Shown here: positions 58,127 through 64,000 of the stretch, in pieces | How the letters are laid out: every line of letters begins with the position of its first letter | Position numbering within the stretch: position 1 is the first letter of the stretch | Origin: Trametes villosa | Lineage: Eukaryota; Basidiomycota; Agaricomycetes; Polyporales; Polyporaceae | Length of the DNA stretch: 64,000 bases | NCBI GenBank assembly: GCA_002964805.2 | Contig: PUDQ02000032.1 | Span: forward strand, 682,001 to 746,000 | Direction of reading: 5' to 3' | Notes under the pieces: generated by a model | Databases searched by the model: none | What the model saw: only the letters and a program-made list of their open reading frames with translations | What the model was told of the DNA's origin: nothing | Program-made: the position numbers and the translations under genes

Positions 58127-59540
58127 ATGGCTCTCGCTCAGGTCCTCGTCTCCAGGCTCAGCTCCCTGCCGCCCTCCATCCACCGCGCCGCCCTCCAAGA
58201 CGATGCATCGAGCATCATCTCCGAGGGTATGTCCCCTCGCGGCGCGTCATTTCGTAGCGCGTCCATGCTAAGCCACGCGTGTGTTGCAGATGCTACTCAC
58301 TCCCTCGGCGCGTCCTCCATTAGCTCGTCCTTCGACGCGCGCTCGTGCCACTCCGAGCCCGCGAGCTCCTTCCCGCTCGCGTCGTCTTCCATCCCGCGCC
58401 CGCGCCCGAATGAGCACCTCGCGGTCCTCCTCCAGAAGACCCTTTGGAAGGTGCGTTCCGTTCGCGTTCTGGCGCCCGAACCACCATCTCCGCATCTTTG
58501 TTGCCATCGCGCCCGCGCCTGCGCCCTCCCTCGCCCGTGTCCGCATGCACTTGATTGACGCCCTCTTCCTCTGATGCGCACAGCCCGACTCCCAGGCCTC
58601 CCACTGCGACACCTTCGTCTGCCGTAAGGCGTTCTCCCTCTGGGAGCGCAGACATGTGAGCACACGCCCCGCTGTCACCCGCTTGATGAACTCCGGACTC
58701 ATCGTATCTTATCTTTCTCCCAACCCAACAGCACTGCCGGAAATGCGGTGGCGTGTTCTGCGCGGAGTGCTCGAGCAGGGCGACTGCGCTGCTCGACACT
58801 TCGAAACTCTCTTTCATCCACCCCCCGCGGAACGTCCCGGTCATCCTCTACAACTCGCCCAGCTCGCCCGTCGTTGACGCGCGCGTGTGCGACGACTGCT
58901 GGGACCAGATCCACGGCTGCAAGAGCCCGCGCTCTCCCGTGATCTCCAAGCTTTCGAACCCCATTGCGCTGGTGCGCGACATCGAGAGCAGCTCCGGCTC
59001 TGGCTCCGGATCCTCCTCCGTGTCCTCCTCCATCAGCACACCTCCGGATGGCTCTCCGCTCTCCGCGCTGGCCTCGCGCCCGACCATGCGCCGCACCCAC
59101 ACCTCCCCGCGCATCTCCGCTTCCCCTCTCCGCTCCACCACTCCCGTCCCGCAGTCGATTGCTGCGTCGGTCGCGCACATCTCCGACTCCGAGCTCTCCC
59201 TCGGCGAGCTCGACGCCTACCCCCTGAAGCGCGCGAGCAGCATCTGCAAGGCGAACGGGGGCGGCCGCTGGGAGCCGAAGCCGGTGCCGCAATACATCGC
59301 GAAGCGCGTGCCCGGGTGCAAGCCCGCGTACGAGCTCGAGCTGGAGCAGGAGGCGGAGGAGCGTCGGCGGCGCCGCGCAAACCCGGTCATCAAGGATGGT
59401 GGTGAGTGCGCCTTCTGTTCGGGCGCGTGGGCGGCGGGCTGACGTGCGCCGCGCGGCGGTTGACAGACTTCCAGCTTCGTGCGCCTCGCGAGATCGAGCC
59501 GCGCTCGCCCGCTGGCCCCATCACGCTCTCCACCTTCTGA
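58127..59540 (+). CDS. FYVE zinc-finger protein
   Basis: Five exons (58127-58226, 58290-58450, 58584-58655, 58732-59401, 59467-59540) encode 358 residues. The FYVE domain spans about 86-155. It has the WxxD element across a splice junction (LWK|PDSQASHC), the phosphoinositide-binding core RRHHCRKCGGVFC, and the RVC element ARVCDDCW, with cysteines in zinc-binding order. The family binds phosphatidylinositol 3-phosphate on endosomes or vacuoles. Before it is a Ser-rich tail-like N terminus. After it is a long Ser/Pro region, a short conserved stretch RWEPKPVPQYIAKRVPG and a Glu/Arg helix. No RING, VHS or kinase domain is present. Confidence 0.92.
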
Positions 59541-60180
59541 GCGATGCTCCGATTGGCCGGCCCCGCCTTCCTCGACCCCTTCCACTTCCGCTTCCCCGCC
59601 ACCTCCGTCTGTGTCTGTCCGCCGCTGCTCTCTGCCTGGAAGGCTCCGCTGCGCCGGTGCCTTGTGTTATGTGTCTGTCTGTGCGCCTATGCTGTGTACG
59701 CTGTATTCTTATTATTATCCCGCCGCGACATCTCCCTGCCTCCCCGCCCTCCGTACATACGTATGTGCCGTTTAGTGCGTTATGTGTGCTTTTACTGTCG
59801 ATACCTCGCCCCTTGTTACCCCCTTGCCCGTGTTTATACCTTGTCAATTATTGCCCGCCTCCTTCCTCTCTCCCTCTCCCTCCGTATCCTTCTCCCGCTC
59901 TCCTCGCCGGACTCGGTGTCGACGCCCCGGACTCACTACGTCTATAATTTGCCCGGCTCGCACCCTCTCCCGATCGCACCCTTCCCGTCCGTCTCCTCCT
60001 CATCCCGCTCCCGCTCCCCGAGACAGCCGCGTCTCCTCCCCTATGCCCCGCCTCTTCCCCTCTGCCCCGTGCTTGCTCTCCACCCTGCACCGCGTGCGGG
60101 GAGGCGGCGGGCGGGGCGTTCGGTCGCTACTCTCCCGCTGTCGTCGTCGGCTCGTCGTACCTACCGATACTCCGTATAGT
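59541..60180 (+). other. pyrimidine-rich 3' flank of the FYVE gene
   Basis: C/T-rich sequence directly after the stop codon, probably 3' untranslated region and downstream spacer. One more CCAAT-type element (GATTGGC) lies at 59550. No gene was seen. Confidence 0.4.
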
Positions 60181-63100
60181 GCCCGTACCCTACCATATGC
60201 TGCATCGCATGCATGCAATAGACTTCTCTCGTTATGAACGCCGCGTCGTCCGAGCCCCTTGCACTAGCTGGCGATCTTCAAGCGTTAGGTTCTCGGATAT
60301 GTCAGGAACTGAGGGTTGCGATCGGGTTTGGGACACGGTCAGCCCGATCCTGACAGAGGTGGGGTACTTCCGCAGTGCGTCACTGACTGTCTCTGGCTAG
60401 CACAGCTAGGTTTGTGCTGTATGTCGGACTCCGCTTCTACAGGAGTGTTTGGTCGTTCGACCGTCGGCCTTTGCGGGCGAGCTTTCCGGTCGGGATCAGG
60501 AATATTATGGTAGGCCCGACGTGCGCATGTAGAGGACCTTCCGCAGTGTGCCATAACCCGTCCGGCGCAATTATACTGCGCCGTACGTCGCGCTCGATTT
60601 CTACGGAAGCCTTCAGCCTCTCGGCCTTCCCGGGCACACCTGCGACACAAGAGATCGAGCTCGCGCAAATTCGAAGCCGGAGGATGCTCGATAACGAGCT
60701 TCACGCGAAGGTCAAGGTATGTCATCCCGTCACCTCCGGTTTCCTTCTAACTTCCCTGTACACCACGAACGGCATAACGTGGCCACGGGCCCACACATCC
60801 CAACCACTCCTCCCACTCTGAGATCTGAGAGACCGAAAGGTGATCGAGCCACACCCCCGTTCCGCCACCCAACTTTACTCCTAGAGGGGGGCATCCCTTG
60901 TGCGCAGGTAAGCCGGACGTGGACGTGGACGCGGACGCACGGGAACCCGAAGCGCGCTGTCATCGCTGCCGTCGCAGAAGCTCAGGCTGGGGCTGGCGGG
61001 GGCTATAGACACGGCGCCCGGGCCTGCGTCCGGGGACCGACGCTCTGGAGGCTTGCGCGCGCCCGCGCGCCGGATCGCCGTCTCTCTATCTGGCGGCTGG
61101 CGGTGACGTTGCGCGTGCCCCTGTGCGCGAGTGCGCTGTCAGGGGAAATTGAGAGCGTGCAGATAGTGCTGCCTGGAAGCCGTCGTAAGGGCGGCCAGGT
61201 ACGGGATCCGGGGAGCATATGCGCGGATGCATGTGCTTGAGGACGGAAATGACATTGATGCTGCAGAGGCCTCCTCCGCGGGACCGCGCAAGGCCTCTTG
61301 AGTCTTGACGAGTCCTATCTCCTCGCAGCCGCGACGTCAACGTCCGCACGCGAGGTCTCGTATACAAGCCCCGAGTTCCCAGCTCCTCCAGCTCCTTGCC
61401 CAGCACGCCAGAAGCCCGTCGCCACCACCCAGAGCCTCGGACGACAGACAGCACCAGTGACCAGGGGCGCGCGGGCTCCCAACCGGCAAAATACACCGTG
61501 CTAGCCCCTGGCCCTTGGGTCGCCGGCGCGCGGGGCTCTTCCCATGCTAGCGCGCGCGGGAGCACATGCCTCGCGCGGGAGCACAGCGGGCGCGGGCCCG
61601 CCCGTGGACGTCCGCGCCGCCCAAGGGGGCTAGGGCGCGCGGGCTGATGCGCGTTCATATTGGTGTGGGTCCGCGAAGGGTGCGCACGGAGGAAGTGAGG
61701 GCTTGTCACCATAGACTCGGAGCAGGACGGATGGTGCGTTGCCTGTTTGCCTTGGAGACGTGCCATTCAGTTCCGGAGAATTTGGGCTGATTACTTGGAG
61801 GCGGAACAGAGTGAGAGCATGAAGACCCGGGGCCGGTAATCACGGGCGGGGAGCAGCAGGGACGCGACAGCATGATAGCAGGAAGGCTGCGCTCCGGCAT
61901 CTGAGGCTGACGCGACGCTGCTCCAGGGAAGCCCCGCGCTCTATCTGCGATCTCGCGCCCCTGGAGGCTGGGCGGGTGCCGGATGGCTCGAAGCAGCCTG
62001 AGTGGCCGAAGTACCGTAGCAGCGCGCTGGGATGGGTAGATGCCGGCTGGGCGTGGGCGGGAGGTGTCTGTTATGTCGTGTTCATCAGCGTTTGACTGAT
62101 GTCGGGATCACAGAGATAGAGCACTTGCTTTAACTCACAGAGGAGGCTGTGAGCACAAAGGGTGGCTCGTGTTCGCGCAGGGCTTCGGTGTTAGCGTTCA
62201 TGTTCACAGGTCTGTTCACGACGCGGCGATGCCGACTCCGGATAGGAGAGTGAGTACTCACCAGTGCTCGTATGTCTTCTGGTATCTATCCACGATGGCG
62301 TCGGAAGTTCAACAGGTGCAGCGCTGTGCCACGAAGCTAGAAGACGATGAAAAGGTGAGTTCACCTCCGAGCCGCGTCGCACCGTCGGAGGCCTAGCTCG
62401 GATCACCAGCCGCTGAGTGCCACTACGGCTACGGAGTCGTGGCGCGCAGATGTCCGGCAGCCCAGGTGGCGGCGCCCCGAGGAGAGTGAACGGGACGGCA
62501 CCGATTCCCCTGAGCGTGCGTGTAGCACAGAGTCGCCCCAGGCCACATAGGCTCAAGCTCCGGACACCCACCCATCCATCTCTGACGCCGCGCGCGATGC
62601 ACTCCGCACCGTCCGCCGCGGACGCTGACCCCACCTCCCTCCTGATGCACTCGGGGAGCGTGTCGCGATAGATAGCTCCAAAGTTAAAGCTTGCGGCCGT
62701 GCAAACGCAAACAGCGACCGCGGTGCGTGCACATCACCACGCCGCACCGCACCTTCGCTTCGTCCCCCGAGCCCGCCAGAAGCGACCTGAAAGCCTGGGA
62801 GTCGTCAGTCGTAAGTGGATGCGTGGACAGCAGCAGCGTGGCGCGCGAACTTACCTCTCGGCCGGGGCCTCTGGCGAAGTGCTTGCCACGGGCGCATGCG
62901 TACGTACTTGTACACGAACCTGTGCGGGAGATCGCCGGTGTTCCCGCGTCCTTGTGCGCCACCGGGCGTTCGCGCTCCCTTGCTAGTGCTCCTAGAAAGC
63001 TCAGAGGGGCGTCGGAGTTGGAGGTTGGGCGATAGATGGCGAGGATGCTAGCGGATGCAAAGACCACAGTGATCCGAGGAATCGTAGGAGAACGGCACAG

Positions 63101-63857
63101 CTGCTGCTTGATGCGCGCAGGCTGGAAGTCGGGATGCACCTACAGCGCATACAGTCGACCGTATCGTCGCGTGATAGCGCAGAGCCCGCGCGAGATGCAA
63201 TTCAGTCGCAAGGTGCAATGTCCGAGTACCTCGGAGCGGGCGATCGGCACGGGCTGAGGCTGCCACTATCCGGAAACCATGCACAGGGCTGCTTCGTGGC
63301 GCCCGGTGTTCGATGGGAAGGACTTGCTGTATGCGGCGGCCTCTGAGACACGTTGGAGGGGGCGAGGCCGACGGTGTCGCGTCGAAGCTGGAGTGAGACG
63401 CTGTTAGCTCGACGGTGGAACGGGTGAAGAGTTTCCTATTCGGTCGCGCTCTCAAACACGCCGCACACCTGCGAGTGGATTCGGTGGAACTGCGGGGCCC
63501 GGGGGACGCCAAGTGGATTGATAGCGTGGAAGGCAATCTGAACATGGGGGGAGTACTCGAGACACATCGTCAGCAGAAGACAGCACCTGATTCAGATATC
63601 TAGAGTTCATAACTGGATACTCGCACAAAGTCCTTTAGCGGGAGCGACACCGGAAAGGATATCTCGAGCGCGTTCGATCGGGCGAAAGCCGTGGGGAGAC
63701 AGTACTGTCGGCGATAGCAAAGTTCTTCAATCGTAGTCTTCTTCGCTCAAGGCTTGTACGCTTGAGAATCCTAGAATGCATTCACAGCATGAGGCATCGT
63801 CACCACCAGGACTGCACCAATACGCACCTATGACTTCGGAATCGCAGGCGCAGCTCG
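60181..63857. other. gene-poor stretch of about 3.7 kb
   Basis: No gene could be supported. Isolated exon-like fragments ending at good donors occur, for example one ending gcgaaggtcaag|gtatgt near 60717 and an ATG-started segment at 62295-62354 followed by gtgagt. They do not join to further protein-like sequence. No transposon ends, long repeats or RNA genes were recognised. Confidence 0.4.
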
Positions 63858-64000
63858 TCACCAAAGCCTCTGAGGCCACGGCCTAATGGACTCGGACGGC
63901 CAAGCGGCCGGCTCGACACAGTAGTCCGGGAGAGCCATCCCAGGCGTCTCCTCGACCACCTTGACCTGCACCGTCGTGAAGTAGGGCCGGAGACGCGCGA
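63858..64000 (-). CDS. F-box/leucine-rich protein D, C-terminal fragment
   Basis: The minus strand encodes 46 C-terminal residues running off the right edge and ending at a TGA at 63858-63860. The sequence reads ARLRPYFTTVQVKVVEETP, then GMALPDYCVEPAAWP and IRPWPQRLW. It aligns with the tails of F-box A and C (TMALPEYCVEPAAWP and PWPYRIW) over its full length, so it is a fourth member of that family, on the opposite strand and 22 kb away. The F-box itself would lie outside the window. No stop or frameshift is present in the visible part. Confidence 0.8.
   Translation of the reverse strand, partial: ARLRPYFTTVQVKVVEETPGMALPDYCVEPAAWPSESIRPWPQRLW

Noticed and set aside
60414..60821. Open frame ending IELAQIRSRRMLDNELHAKVK-like near 60720
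   Set aside because: The end looks protein-like and meets a gtatgt donor, but neither an upstream start nor a following exon could be found.
62295..62354. First exon of a fifth F-box gene
   Set aside because: The ATG-started segment and donor resemble the family in size only; no micro-exon or F-box follows.

Overview
The window is nuclear DNA of a filamentous basidiomycete, most likely an agaricomycete. The genes are packed on both strands and cut by many 45-65 nt introns with gt/ag ends. Protein sequences match fungal housekeeping families, coding DNA is GC-rich, and there is a local family of F-box/leucine-rich proteins typical of mushroom-forming fungi. A polypore is possible, but that is inference. 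No prokaryotic, viral, CRISPR or intact transposon feature was seen. Gene models were spliced by eye: reading frame, splice sites and family similarity recalled from memory had to agree, and no database was searched.

Layout from left to right. 1-1.8 kb: 3' part of the ABCF ATPase GCN20. 2.4-3.1 kb: a small SH3-like protein. 3.2-7.0 kb (minus): a 17-exon membrane-anchored amidohydrolase. 7.6-9.8 kb: a trypsin-like protease-fold protein. 10.4-13.7 kb (minus): KU80, divergent from 14.0-19.7 kb, a Snf2/Sth1 chromatin remodeller. 20.2-21.0 kb (minus): a paralogue of the SH3-like protein. 22.0-24.0 kb: divergent ribosomal protein genes uS8 and eS17. 24.9-25.5 kb: an orphan open frame. 25.7-28.9 kb (minus): nucleoporin NIC96. 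29.2-32.9 kb: divergent GET3 and SRP68. 33.5-34.5 kb (minus): an SMN homologue. 34.8-41.5 kb: three tandem F-box genes. 41.9-45.3 kb (minus): eIF5 and the tRNA methyltransferase DNMT2. 45.9-49.1 kb: a PHD-finger protein. 49.9-53.9 kb: a candidate MEI4-like meiotic protein. 53.9-58.1 kb: a GC-rich, CCAAT-box-rich stretch with no gene. 58.1-59.5 kb: a FYVE zinc-finger protein. 59.5-63.9 kb: no recognisable gene. The last 143 bases are the 3' end of a fourth F-box paralogue on the minus strand.

Most genes are unrelated housekeeping functions and form no pathway. Groupings that may matter are the divergent pair GET3/SRP68 (both target proteins to the ER), the divergent uS8/eS17 pair, the KU80/Snf2 pair, and the F-box family. 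The F-box genes share a conserved first-exon and 10-nt micro-exon architecture and are the clearest locally expanded family.

Most reading frames longer than 100 codons that are not listed are antisense or out-of-frame shadows of GC-rich exons.
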